In this document: in pieces, positions 17,652 to 27,855 of the stretch
How the letters are laid out: every line of letters starts with the position of its first letter
How positions within the stretch are numbered: position 1 is the stretch's first letter
Translations under genes and position numbers: made by a program
Source of the DNA: Aquimarina sp. Aq78
GTDB taxonomy: Bacteria > Bacteroidota > Bacteroidia > Flavobacteriales > Flavobacteriaceae
NCBI RefSeq assembly: GCF_900299525.1
Contig: NZ_OMKA01000031.1
Location: 327,446-391,445 of the forward strand
DNA length: 64,000 bases
Direction of reading: 5' to 3'
The notes under the pieces: model-generated
Database searches by the model: none
What the model was told of the DNA's origin: nothing
What the model saw: the letters and a program-made list of their open reading frames with translations, nothing else

Positions 17652-20600
17652 ATGAAAAGTTCATTAACACTTTTTTCAGTATTATTTTACTTTTTTTCTA
17701 CGGTAGTCAGCGGTCAGGAATCTAGTATTAAGGGAATAATTACAGACGGTCAAACCCCGCTTCCCGGAGCAAATGTTATGCTTCAGGAAATTCAAAAGGG
17801 GGTAGTAACAGATTTTGATGGTAATTTTGAAATCATCGGAATTCAGGAAGGGCAATATAGTATTGCTATTTCTTATCTTGGTTTTGAGGATAAGGTGATT
17901 TCAATTACTATACATCCAGGGGAAATTAAAAATTTAGGAAGCATTGAACTTGTTGCTTCAGCAGAAGCTTTGGATGAAGTTGTAGTCACAGCTTTGGGTA
18001 TAGAGAAAGAAAAAAAACGATTAGGTTATGCGGTACAAGAAGTGCAGGGAGATCAACTTACAACTGCAAGAGAAACTAATGTTACTAATTCATTAGCAGG
18101 TCGTGCAGCCGGAGTTCAAATAACAGGAGGAGGATCAGGTGTAGGGTCAACTTCGTTAATTACAATACGTGGAGAAGGTTCTCTTATCCCGGGTAATAAC
18201 TCTCCTTTGTTTGTAGTAGATGGTATCCCGATAAGTAACCGTACTGTTAGTAATCGGGCCGAAGGAAACCTTGAAACTGATTATGGTAATGGAGCACAGG
18301 ATATTAATCCAGATGATGTTAAGTCTATTTCTATTCTTAAAGGACCTAATGCAACTGCTCTTTATGGATCTCGAGGATTAAACGGGGTGGTTTTAATTAC
18401 TACTAAGTCTGCCGAAAGAACAAAAGGACTTGGGATTAGTTTTACGCAAAATGTAACCTTTGAAAATGCATTAAGAATACCAAAATATCAAAATCAATAC
18501 GGCCAGGGTGCCGGAGGAGAATTTGCATTTCTTGATGGATTTGGAGGCGGTATAAATGATAATATTGATGAGAGTTGGGGACCACGCCTAAATGGCCAAT
18601 TGATTGCTCAGCATGATAGTCCAACAACAAGTGGTTTTAGAGCAGGAGATTTTGCAGTAAGACCAAGAAATCCTGATGGTACTTTTGCAGATGATATTAT
18701 CCTAACACCATGGAAATCTAATCCTGATAATATTGAAGACTTTTTTAAAACAGGATCGACAATAACAACAAACCTGGCTTTAACAGGAGGAAATGAGTTT
18801 GGGAATCTAAGACTTTCCTTAACAAATTTGGAAAGTGAGGGCATTCTGCCAAATACAGATTATGACAGAAGAACGTATGCGCTAAATGGTTCTTATAATT
18901 TAACAAAATGGTTAAAAGTTTCTTCATCTGTAAACTACGTCAATAGCAAAAGTAATAATCGACCAAACAACTCTTACGGTACAGAGAATATCATGTATTT
19001 ATGGGTTTGGTTTGGACGCCAGATTAATATGAATTCACTTCGCAATTACTGGCAACCTGGCCTCGAAGGGAGACAGCAGTTTAACTACAATTACAATTGG
19101 CATGATAATCCATTTTTTACATTGAATGAAAACACAAATGGATTTGATAAAAACCGTGTTTTTGGAAATGCAAGGGTAGATGTAAATATCACACCTGATC
19201 TATCCCTTATGCTACGTACAGGTGTTGACTATTTTAGTGAGCTACGTGCCAGTAGACGAGCCTATAGTACACAGCGATTTGCAAAAGGACAATATCGAGA
19301 AGATGATATTTACTTCAAAGAGCAAAACACCGATTTTCTCCTGCAATATAATAAAGCGCTAAATGAAGATTTTACAATGGGATTATCCGTAGGAGGTAAT
19401 ACCAGAGAAGAAGAAAATAGATATAAACGAATTAGTGCAAACTCATTATCAGTCCCTGGAATTTACAATTTCGAAAATTCGGCAGAACCATTGTCAAAAA
19501 CACAATTTAATGATAAGCGTAAAATCAATTCATTATACGCATTTGCCAATTTTTCATATAAAAACTTTCTCTTTCTAGATATTACAGGAAGAAATGATTG
19601 GTCGAGTACATTACCTAAGGGTAATAACTCATATTTCTATCCATCTGTTGGTCTTAGTGCTATAGTATCTGATATGGTAGAATTACCAGAGCTATTCTCT
19701 TTTGTAAAACTTCGTGGTGGCTGGGCTGTTGTTGGTAATGACACCGATCCTTATGCACTTAGAAACACATTCTCGTTTAATGAGCCCTTTGGTAATTTTC
19801 AACGTGTAAATGCGTCAGATATATTGCGCAATGAAAACTTGAAACCAGAAGAAGCTTCATCAACCGAAGTTGGAGCAGATATCCGTTTTTTTAATAACCG
19901 TTTAGGTTTTGATGTTACATATTATAAATCTACAGTAAAGAATCAAATCCTGACTTTACCTGTGTCTAATACTTCTGGATTTGAATCAAGGATTATTAAT
20001 GCAGGTGAAATCGAAAATACTGGTTTTGAAGTCGTATTAAACGCCAAACCTATAAAAAGCAAAAGTGGATTTACATGGGAAACCAATGTTAACTTTACCA
20101 GTGCACGTGGCGAAGTAAAATCCTTGATCGATAATTTAGATACGTATGAGATATCCTCTAATTATGTTAATGTACTAGCTCAGGTTGGAGGTAGAATGGG
20201 AGATATTTATGGTACAGGTCTGGTAACAGTAGATGATCCTAATAGTCAATTTTTTGGCCAGGTTGTACATAATGAAGATGGCTTTTCTGTACGAGATCCA
20301 AACTTAAAAAAATTAGGAAATTACAATCCGGATTTTACTGTAGGTTGGCAGAATACATTTAGTTATAAAGGGTTTAATTTTGGTTTCTTATTTGATTGGA
20401 GACAAGGCGGGGAAATCATGTCTAGAACAACCCTGATCGGTGGTACTTCGGGAATGATGGATTTTACAGCTGTTGGAAGAGAAACAGGAATCGTCTCACA
20501 AGGTGTTATCCAAAATGCAGATGGAAGCTATAGACCAAATGATGTAGTGCTTTCTGGACGAGATTATTATTGGTGGCGTTATAATCGTGGAAACGAAGAA

Positions 20601-20861
20601 ATAGGAATATTTGATGCCTCTTTTCTAAAACTACGAGAAGTGCGTTTGGGATATAACTTCCCTCAAAAAATTCTTGAAAAGACTATCATCAAGAGCCTGT
20701 CATTATCATTGGTAGGTAGAAATCTAGCATTATGGACAGAAAACCCTCATTTTGATCCAGAGACCATTTCTTTCAATGGAGGTACTATTGTGCCAGGAGT
20801 TGAAGATATGGCATTGCCAAGCTCAAGAAGCTATGGAATTAATCTAAATGTAACTTTCTAA
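17652..20861 (+). CDS. SusC/RagA-family TonB-dependent outer-membrane transporter (1069 aa)
   Basis: A signal peptide (about 1-21, ending VVSGQE) is followed by a carboxypeptidase-regulatory-like domain (about 24-100, SSIKGIITDGQTPLPGANVM). Next come a TonB-box-like DEVVVTALG (near 108), a plug (about 115-250 with LAGRAAGVQITGGG and PLFVVDGIPI) and a long beta-barrel ending in NLNVTF, a normal outer-membrane C-terminus. SusC proteins import bulky nutrients in an outer-membrane complex with a SusD lid. The SusD gene follows after 10 bp and a phosphatase-like gene after that, so the ligand is more likely a phosphorylated or nucleotide-like compound than a glycan; that is inference. Length is usual for the family. 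Confidence 0.95.
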   Translation: MKSSLTLFSVLFYFFSTVVSGQESSIKGIITDGQTPLPGANVMLQEIQKGVVTDFDGNFEIIGIQEGQYSIAISYLGFEDKVISITIHPGEIKNLGSIELVASAEALDEVVVTALGIEKEKKRLGYAVQEVQGDQLTTARETNVTNSLAGRAAGVQITGGGSGVGSTSLITIRGEGSLIPGNNSPLFVVDGIPISNRTVSNRAEGNLETDYGNGAQDINPDDVKSISILKGPNATALYGSRGLNGVVLITTKSAERTKGLGISFTQNVTFENALRIPKYQNQYGQGAGGEFAFLDGFGGGINDNIDESWGPRLNGQLIAQHDSPTTSGFRAGDFAVRPRNPDGTFADDIILTPWKSNPDNIEDFFKTGSTITTNLALTGGNEFGNLRLSLTNLESEGILPNTDYDRRTYALNGSYNLTKWLKVSSSVNYVNSKSNNRPNNSYGTENIMYLWVWFGRQINMNSLRNYWQPGLEGRQQFNYNYNWHDNPFFTLNENTNGFDKNRVFGNARVDVNITPDLSLMLRTGVDYFSELRASRRAYSTQRFAKGQYREDDIYFKEQNTDFLLQYNKALNEDFTMGLSVGGNTREEENRYKRISANSLSVPGIYNFENSAEPLSKTQFNDKRKINSLYAFANFSYKNFLFLDITGRNDWSSTLPKGNNSYFYPSVGLSAIVSDMVELPELFSFVKLRGGWAVVGNDTDPYALRNTFSFNEPFGNFQRVNASDILRNENLKPEEASSTEVGADIRFFNNRLGFDVTYYKSTVKNQILTLPVSNTSGFESRIINAGEIENTGFEVVLNAKPIKSKSGFTWETNVNFTSARGEVKSLIDNLDTYEISSNYVNVLAQVGGRMGDIYGTGLVTVDDPNSQFFGQVVHNEDGFSVRDPNLKKLGNYNPDFTVGWQNTFSYKGFNFGFLFDWRQGGEIMSRTTLIGGTSGMMDFTAVGRETGIVSQGVIQNADGSYRPNDVVLSGRDYYWWRYNRGNEEIGIFDASFLKLREVRLGYNFPQKILEKTIIKSLSLSLVGRNLALWTENPHFDPETISFNGGTIVPGVEDMALPSSRSYGINLNVTF

Positions 20862-20871
20862 AGTAAAAAAG

Positions 20872-22308
20872 ATGAAAAAATATATAATATTAGGAATAAC
20901 GATATTGATATCAGTGCTATCATGTACTAATGATTTTGAAGAAACGAATGCTAATCCCAATCAACCTGAAGAAGTAAGTTCAGATTTGTTATTATCTACA
21001 GTTATCTCTACTGTTGCTAATAGAGCAGCACAATCTGGATGGGATAGAGGAAATATTGTAGGTCAGTTAACAGCAAAGATCAATTTTACAGGTTTTGACC
21101 GTTATGAATGGGGCTCAGAATCTGGACTATGGAATGAATATTACGGGATTCTTCCAGAAATTGACCTTATTTTAAAAACTTCATTGCAAGAAGAAACCAA
21201 AAACACAAGTTACGAAGGAATGGCGTTAATCCTTAGATCTTATGTCTTTTCTATTCTAACAGATAATTGGGGAAGTATTCCTTTTTCGGAAGCGATAGAT
21301 GGTCAAGACGGAAACTTCACTCCCAAGTATGATAATCAACAAGATATTTATACTGCAATTCTTCTGGATTTAAAAAATGCAGAACAACAATTGGCAATCG
21401 GACAGCCTATTCTTGGCGGTGATGTTTTGTATGGAGGCGACCTTGAAAAATGGAGGAAACTGGCAAACTCTTTAAGACTTCGTTATCTTTTAAGAATTTC
21501 GAACAAAGTAGATGTTTCTTCAGAGATGAAAGAGATAGTAGATACCGGTATTTTTATAACAACCAATGCAGATAATGCAGCGGTATCATACCCAGCAACG
21601 ACACAAATAGATTCATGGCCTATAAGCACAGGTCGAATCGGTGGGTTTGATGAACACCGACTTAGTGAAACCAGTGAGAACATTTTAAAACAATTTAACG
21701 ACCAACGTCTATCAAAGTGGTTTCAGCCCACAGATAACCCTGATGATGATCCAGGTCTTTTTGTAGGATTAACTAATGGATTGAGCGAAGATAATGCATC
21801 AACTTTTAATGGGGGTGCAAGTAATGTATCAAGAATAAATCAATCATTTTTTTATGATTCTCCAAATAGTGTAAAAGCAGCAATCATACAAGCAGCCGAA
21901 GTACATTTCATACTTGCAGAGGCTGCACAACGAGGCTGGGTTACGGCCGATGCCAAAACATTATATGAAGATGGTGTGAGATTATCTTTTGAGTACTGGA
22001 ATGTTAATCAGGATGTTACTGCTTATCTTGCACAAACTGGCGTAACATATGATGATAAGTTAGAAACAATAATAACTCAGAAATGGTTAGCATCATTTTT
22101 GGTTGGTCTTGAAGCCTGGTATGATTTTAGAAGAACAGGATTACCTTCTGTAGTTGTTCCGGGACCAGATAATGTAAACGGTGATCGCGTACCTGTACGT
22201 TTCTTATATCCTGATAGCGAGCAAACACTTAATAATGAAAATTATGAGCAGGCAATTTCCCAGATGGGAGGCAACGATATCAATATAAAAGGCTGGTGGG
22301 AGAACTAG
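20872..22308 (+). CDS. SusD/RagB-family nutrient-binding lipoprotein (478 aa)
   Basis: The signal ends in a lipobox with Cys18 (LISVLSC), so the mature protein is a lipoprotein exposed on the outer membrane. It has the helical SusD_2-like body, with ANRAAQSGWDRGNIVGQL early, LRSYVFSILTDNWGSIPF near 120, LRLRYLLRIS near 200, and the late LEAWYDFRRTGLPS motif typical of the family. SusD proteins close over the SusC barrel and bind the substrate. The start is 10 bp after the SusC stop, which indicates one transcript. It is followed 61 bp later by an alkaline phosphatase-superfamily enzyme. A perfect palindrome, CTAGTGATCACTAG, spans the stop codon. Confidence 0.93.
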   Translation: MKKYIILGITILISVLSCTNDFEETNANPNQPEEVSSDLLLSTVISTVANRAAQSGWDRGNIVGQLTAKINFTGFDRYEWGSESGLWNEYYGILPEIDLILKTSLQEETKNTSYEGMALILRSYVFSILTDNWGSIPFSEAIDGQDGNFTPKYDNQQDIYTAILLDLKNAEQQLAIGQPILGGDVLYGGDLEKWRKLANSLRLRYLLRISNKVDVSSEMKEIVDTGIFITTNADNAAVSYPATTQIDSWPISTGRIGGFDEHRLSETSENILKQFNDQRLSKWFQPTDNPDDDPGLFVGLTNGLSEDNASTFNGGASNVSRINQSFFYDSPNSVKAAIIQAAEVHFILAEAAQRGWVTADAKTLYEDGVRLSFEYWNVNQDVTAYLAQTGVTYDDKLETIITQKWLASFLVGLEAWYDFRRTGLPSVVVPGPDNVNGDRVPVRFLYPDSEQTLNNENYEQAISQMGGNDINIKGWWEN

Positions 22309-22369
22309 TGATCACTAGATTTTAATTAGGTGATATTGTAATTTAGACTAACATTTAAGAAAATAACGA

Positions 22370-23473
22370 ATGAAAAAAAATATAATCTTTATAGTCGTTT
22401 TTGCTATGCATTTGTTTGCAGTTAATGGTAATGCGCAAAAAGAAAATTCGCCAAAAGTAATTTTAATCACTTTGGATGGATTACGTTGGCAAGAACTTTA
22501 TACTGGTGCTGATTCACTATTAGTAACAAATAAGACGTATGTAAATGATACGACGAAGCTAAAAACAGATTTTTGGAGATCAGAAGCAAAAGACCGAAGA
22601 GAGGCCCTAATGCCATTTTTTTGGAAGAATATTGCTTCCATGGGACAACTACATGGAAATAGAAATGCAGGAAGTAAAGTCAATCTAACGAATATGATGT
22701 GGTTTTCATATCCGGGATACAATGAGATCCTAACTGGGGTTGCCGATGATAAGAATATCAACAGCAATAAAAAGATAAACAACCCAAATAAAACGGTATT
22801 GGAAATAACAAATAATCTACCAAATTATAAAGGAAAAGTAGCAGCTTTTGGAAGTTGGGATGTATTTCCGTATATCGTAAACGAAGATCGTTCAGGAGTT
22901 CCTGTTAATGCAGGTTTTGAGACCGCCAAAGGGAACAATCTGAGTCAACGAGAAGTGTTTTTAAACCAGTTACAGGATCAGACTCCAAGCCCTTGGAGTA
23001 CGGTTCGTTTAGATGCTTTTACTCATCACTATACGCTAGAATATATGAAGAAAAACCATCCTGATTTAGTCTATATCGCATATGGTGAAACAGATGATTT
23101 TGCTCATGACGGTGACTATGAAGCTTATCTAAAAGCGGCTCATAACACAGATGGTATGATCAAAGAATTATGGGAGTTTACCCAACAGGATTCATATTAT
23201 AAAGACAATACCGTCTTTATTATCTCTACAGATCATGGTAGAGGAACAGAGCCTCTGGACACCTGGAAAAGCCACGGAACAAAGATAAAAAATGCAGGAC
23301 AAGTATGGATTGTTGCTTTCGGAAAAGGAATAACTGCTTTGGGAGAAGTAAAAAATACCGAACAATTGTACAGTAACCAAATAGCTGCAACAGTTGCAGC
23401 GGTTATGGGAAATGAATACCCTGTTGAAAATGCGGGGAAACCGATCGAGAGTATAGTGAAATCAAAAAAATAA
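22370..23473 (+). CDS. Secreted alkaline phosphatase-superfamily hydrolase (367 aa)
   Basis: A signal peptide (about 1-22, ending NGNAQ) precedes a metal-dependent phosphatase/phosphodiesterase fold. Visible metal and catalytic elements are ILITLDGLRWQE (Asp36), a likely nucleophile region WFSYPGYNEILTG near residue 110, ETDDFAHDGDY near 240, STDHGRG near 288 and KSHGT near 301. This matches the Asp/His pattern of type I phosphodiesterase/nucleotide pyrophosphatase and sulfatase-like enzymes. Which ester it cleaves cannot be read from sequence. With SusC and SusD upstream, it probably releases phosphate or a substrate in the periplasm or at the surface. Confidence 0.88.
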   Translation: MKKNIIFIVVFAMHLFAVNGNAQKENSPKVILITLDGLRWQELYTGADSLLVTNKTYVNDTTKLKTDFWRSEAKDRREALMPFFWKNIASMGQLHGNRNAGSKVNLTNMMWFSYPGYNEILTGVADDKNINSNKKINNPNKTVLEITNNLPNYKGKVAAFGSWDVFPYIVNEDRSGVPVNAGFETAKGNNLSQREVFLNQLQDQTPSPWSTVRLDAFTHHYTLEYMKKNHPDLVYIAYGETDDFAHDGDYEAYLKAAHNTDGMIKELWEFTQQDSYYKDNTVFIISTDHGRGTEPLDTWKSHGTKIKNAGQVWIVAFGKGITALGEVKNTEQLYSNQIAATVAAVMGNEYPVENAGKPIESIVKSKK

Positions 23474-23758
23474 CCATATATCGGTTTAATCAAAAAAGGG
23501 GTATTGCATAAACTCTAACTCTTATTCTTGAATATCTAAGTGAACTCTCAAAAAATGCTTTGATAATTATTTACTCATTTATAAGAAGTAGATAAGGAGC
23601 ATTTTGCGAGAAGTTTCACTTGGGTTTTAAGGAATACTCAGAATTTTTCTTTCAAAAAATGACCATTACGTATCATTCTTTGATTGTTATTCATCATGAA
23701 AAGATATTTTCTGTAACAACTTAAGTAAATTAACATCTTTACTATAAACATGTTACTG

Positions 23759-24589
23759 ATGAATCTTAAAACTCCGTTTTTTGTAATATTACTTTCTATT
23801 ATTGTATTGTTTCTGTCATGTGAGAACACCAAACAATCAGAATCATCTAAAGAAAAAGTAGAATTACCCAACATTGCTTTATTAGGTACATTCCATTTTG
23901 CTACTACTTCAGATTATTCATCAATGGATCTTGATGATTTTAGGTCTGATAAGAGGCAAAAAGAAATTCGTTTGTTAATAGAGGCACTTAAAACATATAA
24001 ACCAACAAAAATTATGGTTGAGTATCCTTACAGAAAAGAGGATAAGCTCAATGATGATTATAAAGAATATCTTAAAGATATATATACTTTAACCATTAAT
24101 GAAATTGATCAATTAGGTTTTCGCCTTGCCAAAGAGTTAGGGCATCAAAAACTCTATTGCATAGATCAAAAAATGCCACTTCCTTTTGGACCGTTGTCTA
24201 AATATGCAGAAAAGTATGAAAAACAAAAGTTTGAAACTTTTCTATCAAGTATTAAAGAAAATGATAAACAAGATTCTAAGCGTTTAAAAACAGCAACATT
24301 ATTAGAGTATTTTGCTTATAAAAATTCAAATGAAGAAGATTTAAAAAATAAGAATCAATATTTAAAAGGAACTGCTCAGTTTGTTTCTGATTCAACTTAT
24401 ATTGGAGTAAAGTTTGTTTCAAAATGGTGGGAACGCAATTTTCATATTATGGCTAATATTGATATGCAAACACAAAAGGATGATAGACTTTTGGTTATTG
24501 TAGGAGGAGCTCATCGAGCTGTTTTGAAAGATTTTTATGAAGATAGAGAGGATGTTGAGTATGTTGAAATTTCTGATTACTTAAAATAA
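23759..24589 (+). CDS. DUF5694-type lipoprotein (TraB/TIKI-like fold)
   Basis: From the ATG at 23759 the protein begins MNLKTPFFVILLSIIVLFLSC, a lipoprotein signal with the lipid-bearing Cys at 21; an ATG three codons earlier is also possible. The family marks are ALLGTFHFATT near residue 45, KIMVEYPYR near 85, and a late VIVGGAHRAVLKDFYE. GTFHF plus GGAHR is the pattern of the TraB/TIKI-like superfamily, some members of which are metalloproteases; activity in DUF5694 proteins is not established to my knowledge. The gene stands alone, with about 280 bp upstream and 345 bp downstream free of genes. Confidence 0.8.
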   Translation: MNLKTPFFVILLSIIVLFLSCENTKQSESSKEKVELPNIALLGTFHFATTSDYSSMDLDDFRSDKRQKEIRLLIEALKTYKPTKIMVEYPYRKEDKLNDDYKEYLKDIYTLTINEIDQLGFRLAKELGHQKLYCIDQKMPLPFGPLSKYAEKYEKQKFETFLSSIKENDKQDSKRLKTATLLEYFAYKNSNEEDLKNKNQYLKGTAQFVSDSTYIGVKFVSKWWERNFHIMANIDMQTQKDDRLLVIVGGAHRAVLKDFYEDREDVEYVEISDYLK

Positions 24590-24844
24590 AGTGATTTAGA
24601 TTTTTTAAATAAGGGTAAATGAATATCAATGTTTGTATTGTTGTTTGTAAAGCACTTAAAATCAATCATTTATTTGTTTTCTATCTAAGTATGATATAGT
24701 ATAAGGTAATTAATTCTTTATTAAATCGTTTAGTGTTTAACTCATAATTATTAGAGTTTAAATGGTTAAACCACTTCAGTATTTATCTATAAAATTTTAA
24801 AATAATATTAGGTATGTATTAAGTAACACCTAGTTAAATATTCA
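24590..24844. other. Non-coding gap before the siderophore regulatory module
   Basis: Very AT-rich. I see no coding frame, tRNA or clear terminator hairpin. The part from 24845 onward belongs to the regulatory module listed separately. Confidence 0.5.
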
Positions 24845-24927
24845 CGTCATTTTTTATCCAGTTCCCGTCATTTAGTTACTTCAAATGATAGTTAGTTTTG
24901 CATTAAAATTTATTTAGACCAAATAAA
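24845..24927 (+). promoter_or_regulatory. Siderophore operon control region: CGTC direct repeats, -7 box, iron-box-like inverted repeat
   Basis: Two CGTCATTT sites start at 24845 and 24866, 21 bp apart, as expected for an AraC-family dimer on direct repeats. A perfect -7 box TAGTTTTG lies at 24893-24900. The predicted transcription start (about 24907) falls against a perfect inverted repeat TTTATTT-AGACC-AAATAAA (24909-24927), a natural place for an iron-dependent repressor. Nearly the same arrangement precedes the TonB receptor at 38970-39051; the 30 bp at 24896-24925 match 39020-39049 at 28 positions. Regulator identities are inferred. Confidence 0.7.
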
Positions 24928-24934
24928 AATAACT

Positions 24935-26440
24935 ATGCTGTCGGAAACCCAAATTACTCTTAAACCTGACCTCGCGGTTGACTACCTTTTTGATGCTCAT
25001 TCTAAACACGAATACGAAGAGTATATACAAAAAACTGTTCAATATATTAAAACCTTTTTGGATAATGATTGTTTCTATAGCGGAGAATCCGCAGAAATGC
25101 TAAAGTCCCGTAAAGAAGGTATTTCTGTAAATTCACATGTCAATTTAACATTAGATCAGGCATTACGAGAAATCAAAGATGTATTTCTTGATCATGCAAT
25201 TTCTTTTCATCATCCTCATTACGTAGCACATCTTAATTGTCCTGTTTTATTACCTGCATTAGTCGGGGATTTAATAGCTTCATCTGTTAATACAGCTATC
25301 GAAACCTGGGATCAAAGTACATCTGCTACATTAATAGAAAAAGAGATGATTCGTTGGATTTGTAACGAAATGAATTTTCCTGCAGAATCAGATGGTGTTT
25401 TTACCAGTGGTGGTACACAGTCTAATTTCAAGGCACTTTTGATGGCACGAGATCATTATGCATTTACACATTATGGAATCAACCTAAAAGAGAATGGGTG
25501 GTCTGATGAGGTAAGTAAGTTTCGTATTTTTTGTTCAGATAAAGCACATTTCAGTATCAAAAAAAATGCAGCTTTATTAGGAATGGGGTATGATTCTGTA
25601 ATACCTATAGATACCGATGATAAGATGAAGATGAAGGGAAATGCTCTGGTACAAGCTATAGAAAAAGAAAAACAACAAGGTAATATACCAATAGCAATAG
25701 TAGCTACAGCAGGAACAACAGATTTTGGAAGTTTTGATCCTTTACAAACCATATCTAAAATTGCAAAAGAATATAATATCTGGTTTCATGTAGATGGAGC
25801 ATATGGAGGATGTTATGTCCTGACCGATACCCATAAACATATGTTTAAAGGGGTAGAATATGCTGATTCTATGACTATTGATTTTCATAAAACCTTATTT
25901 CAACCGGTATGCTCTAGTGCTTTTCTGGTTAGAGACACAAAATATTTTAAATATATTTCTTACTACGCAGATTACCTTAATCCTATAGAAAATCGGGATG
26001 AAGAATATCCAAATTTGATTGAGAAATCTATTCAGACTACCCGACGATTTGATGCTTTAAAATTATGGTTTACTTTAAAAGTAACCGGAACTAAAACTTT
26101 GGGAGGATTTCTGGAAAAAGTACATTACCTGGCCCGTGAAGTTTATCATATCATTAAAGACGATATTTATTTTGAAGTAGCACATCAACCAGAGCTAAGT
26201 ACTCTTGTGTTTCGATTTAAAATTCCTGGAGTATCCGATGAAAAAATATTGGATGCAGCGAATCTGTATATTAAAAATACACTTTTTAATGCTGGTAAAG
26301 CTTCTGTTGCAAGTACCAAACTAAATAGTAAGACTTACTTAAAATTCACCTTGTTAAACCCGAGAACTACAAAAGATGACCTGATAGAGGTCATTAAAAT
26401 GATCAAAGAACAGGGACTAATCTATGCCACAAATAATTAA
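24935..26440 (+). CDS. PLP-dependent amino acid decarboxylase of siderophore synthesis (501 aa)
   Basis: This is a group II pyridoxal-phosphate decarboxylase. DGVFTSGGTQSNFKAL binds the cofactor phosphate, HVDGAYGG (near 284) holds the ring-contacting Asp, and the Schiff-base lysine is in TIDFHKTLFQP (about Lys318). Relatives include diaminobutyrate decarboxylase and the lysine decarboxylase DesA of desferrioxamine synthesis. Because the next genes are an N-monooxygenase and DesD/BibC-like synthetases, the likeliest reaction is lysine to cadaverine, but 2,4-diaminobutyrate cannot be excluded by eye. It is the first gene of an operon, starting 7 bp after the inverted repeat of its promoter; the monooxygenase starts 9 bp downstream. 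Confidence 0.88.
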   Translation: MLSETQITLKPDLAVDYLFDAHSKHEYEEYIQKTVQYIKTFLDNDCFYSGESAEMLKSRKEGISVNSHVNLTLDQALREIKDVFLDHAISFHHPHYVAHLNCPVLLPALVGDLIASSVNTAIETWDQSTSATLIEKEMIRWICNEMNFPAESDGVFTSGGTQSNFKALLMARDHYAFTHYGINLKENGWSDEVSKFRIFCSDKAHFSIKKNAALLGMGYDSVIPIDTDDKMKMKGNALVQAIEKEKQQGNIPIAIVATAGTTDFGSFDPLQTISKIAKEYNIWFHVDGAYGGCYVLTDTHKHMFKGVEYADSMTIDFHKTLFQPVCSSAFLVRDTKYFKYISYYADYLNPIENRDEEYPNLIEKSIQTTRRFDALKLWFTLKVTGTKTLGGFLEKVHYLAREVYHIIKDDIYFEVAHQPELSTLVFRFKIPGVSDEKILDAANLYIKNTLFNAGKASVASTKLNSKTYLKFTLLNPRTTKDDLIEVIKMIKEQGLIYATNN

Positions 26441-26449
26441 AACAATATA

Positions 26450-27784
26450 ATGATGAGTGATACTAAAATAATAGATTTTGTAGCGGTAGGTATTGGTCCT
26501 TTTAATCTGGGATTAGCTTGTTTGACCGAACCTATTAATGAGTTGGAAGGAGTTTTTCTAGACAAAAACTCTAAGTTTGATTGGCATCCTGGGATGTTGC
26601 TTCAGGATACCACATTACAGATTCCGTTTATGGCAGACCTGGTGACTCTGGCAGACCCTACCAGCCCATTTAGTTTTTTGAATTATATCAAAAAACAAGG
26701 ACGTATGTATTCTTTTTATATAAAAGAAAATTTCTTACTACTTCGTAATGAGTACAATCAATATTGCCAATGGGTGATACAAAAATTGCCTAACTTGTTT
26801 TTTAATACTGAAGTAACGCATATACAGTACAATGAAAAAGAAGAGTATTATGTTGTTACCTCAAAATGTACACAGACCGATGAATTAAAAATATACAAAG
26901 CAAGAAAACTGGTTTTAGGAACAGGAACTCAACCTTATGTTCCAGAATGTTGCAGACAATTAGAAGGAAAAGCGTTTCATTCTTCATCATATCTAAAGAG
27001 TAAAACAGTAGTACAATCAAAAAAATCTATAACCATATTAGGTAGCGGGCAAAGTGCAGCAGAGATTTTTTATGATCTTTTGCAAGATGTTGAAACAAAA
27101 GGATATCAATTAAACTGGATTACCAGATCTCCAAGATTTTTTCCATTAGAATATTCTAAATTGACCCTCGAGATGACTTCTCCAGAGTATGTGGATTATT
27201 TCTATAATCTACCACAGGATAAAAAGGATCATTTAATTCAAAATCAAAAACATCTTTTTAAAGGAATTAACCAAGATCTAATCGCAGATATCTATGACCT
27301 GATCTATACCAAGCAATTGACTAATGATGTTAAGATATCATTGCGTACTAATTCTGAATTGACCACAGCAGAGTATAATGAAAATCAAAACACTTTTGAT
27401 CTTGAATTACACCAAATTGAACAAAATAAACGATACCGCCATCAAACAGAAGCGCTAATATTAGCAACTGGTTATACCTATCAGAAACCAGAATTTGTAG
27501 ACGGTATAGCAGATCATATTAAATGGGATGATAAAAACAGATACGCTGTACATCGCAATTATAGTATTGATAAGAAAGGTAAGGATATCTATGTGCAAAA
27601 TGTAGAATTACATACTCACGGGTTCGTAACTCCAGATTTAGGAATGGCATGTTATCGCAATTCTTTTATTATTAAAGAACTAACAGGAAAAGAATATTAT
27701 CCGATAGAAAAACGTATTGCTTTTCAGCAATTTGAAGTAACTCAGGAAGAAGAAATTAATAAAGAAGAACCTGTTTTAAGGTAA
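26450..27784 (+). CDS. Lysine/ornithine/diamine N-monooxygenase of siderophore synthesis (444 aa)
   Basis: A flavin-dependent N-hydroxylase of the IucD/DesB/RhbE kind. The FAD-binding motif is VGIGPFNLGLA near residues 13-23, the NADPH-binding motif is ILGSGQSAAEIF near 195-206, and the family's late LATGYTYQKPEF lies near 338. It would make the N-hydroxydiamine that becomes the hydroxamate iron ligand. Length is normal. It follows the decarboxylase by 9 bp, and the transporter comes next, so the three are one transcription unit. Substrate (cadaverine or another diamine) is inferred from the upstream decarboxylase. Confidence 0.92.
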   Translation: MMSDTKIIDFVAVGIGPFNLGLACLTEPINELEGVFLDKNSKFDWHPGMLLQDTTLQIPFMADLVTLADPTSPFSFLNYIKKQGRMYSFYIKENFLLLRNEYNQYCQWVIQKLPNLFFNTEVTHIQYNEKEEYYVVTSKCTQTDELKIYKARKLVLGTGTQPYVPECCRQLEGKAFHSSSYLKSKTVVQSKKSITILGSGQSAAEIFYDLLQDVETKGYQLNWITRSPRFFPLEYSKLTLEMTSPEYVDYFYNLPQDKKDHLIQNQKHLFKGINQDLIADIYDLIYTKQLTNDVKISLRTNSELTTAEYNENQNTFDLELHQIEQNKRYRHQTEALILATGYTYQKPEFVDGIADHIKWDDKNRYAVHRNYSIDKKGKDIYVQNVELHTHGFVTPDLGMACYRNSFIIKELTGKEYYPIEKRIAFQQFEVTQEEEINKEEPVLR

Positions 27785-27855
27785 ACCACAAACCTTATAG
27801 GGTGCTGAAATTAAGTTCGGCACAAGCCTGTGAGGTTTATAATTGTAATCCTACA

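Noticed and set aside
22305..22318. Perfect 14-bp palindrome at the SusD stop codon
   Set aside because: It has no loop and only a short T run after it, and six-base palindromes nested in it are common; not enough for a terminator or operator call.
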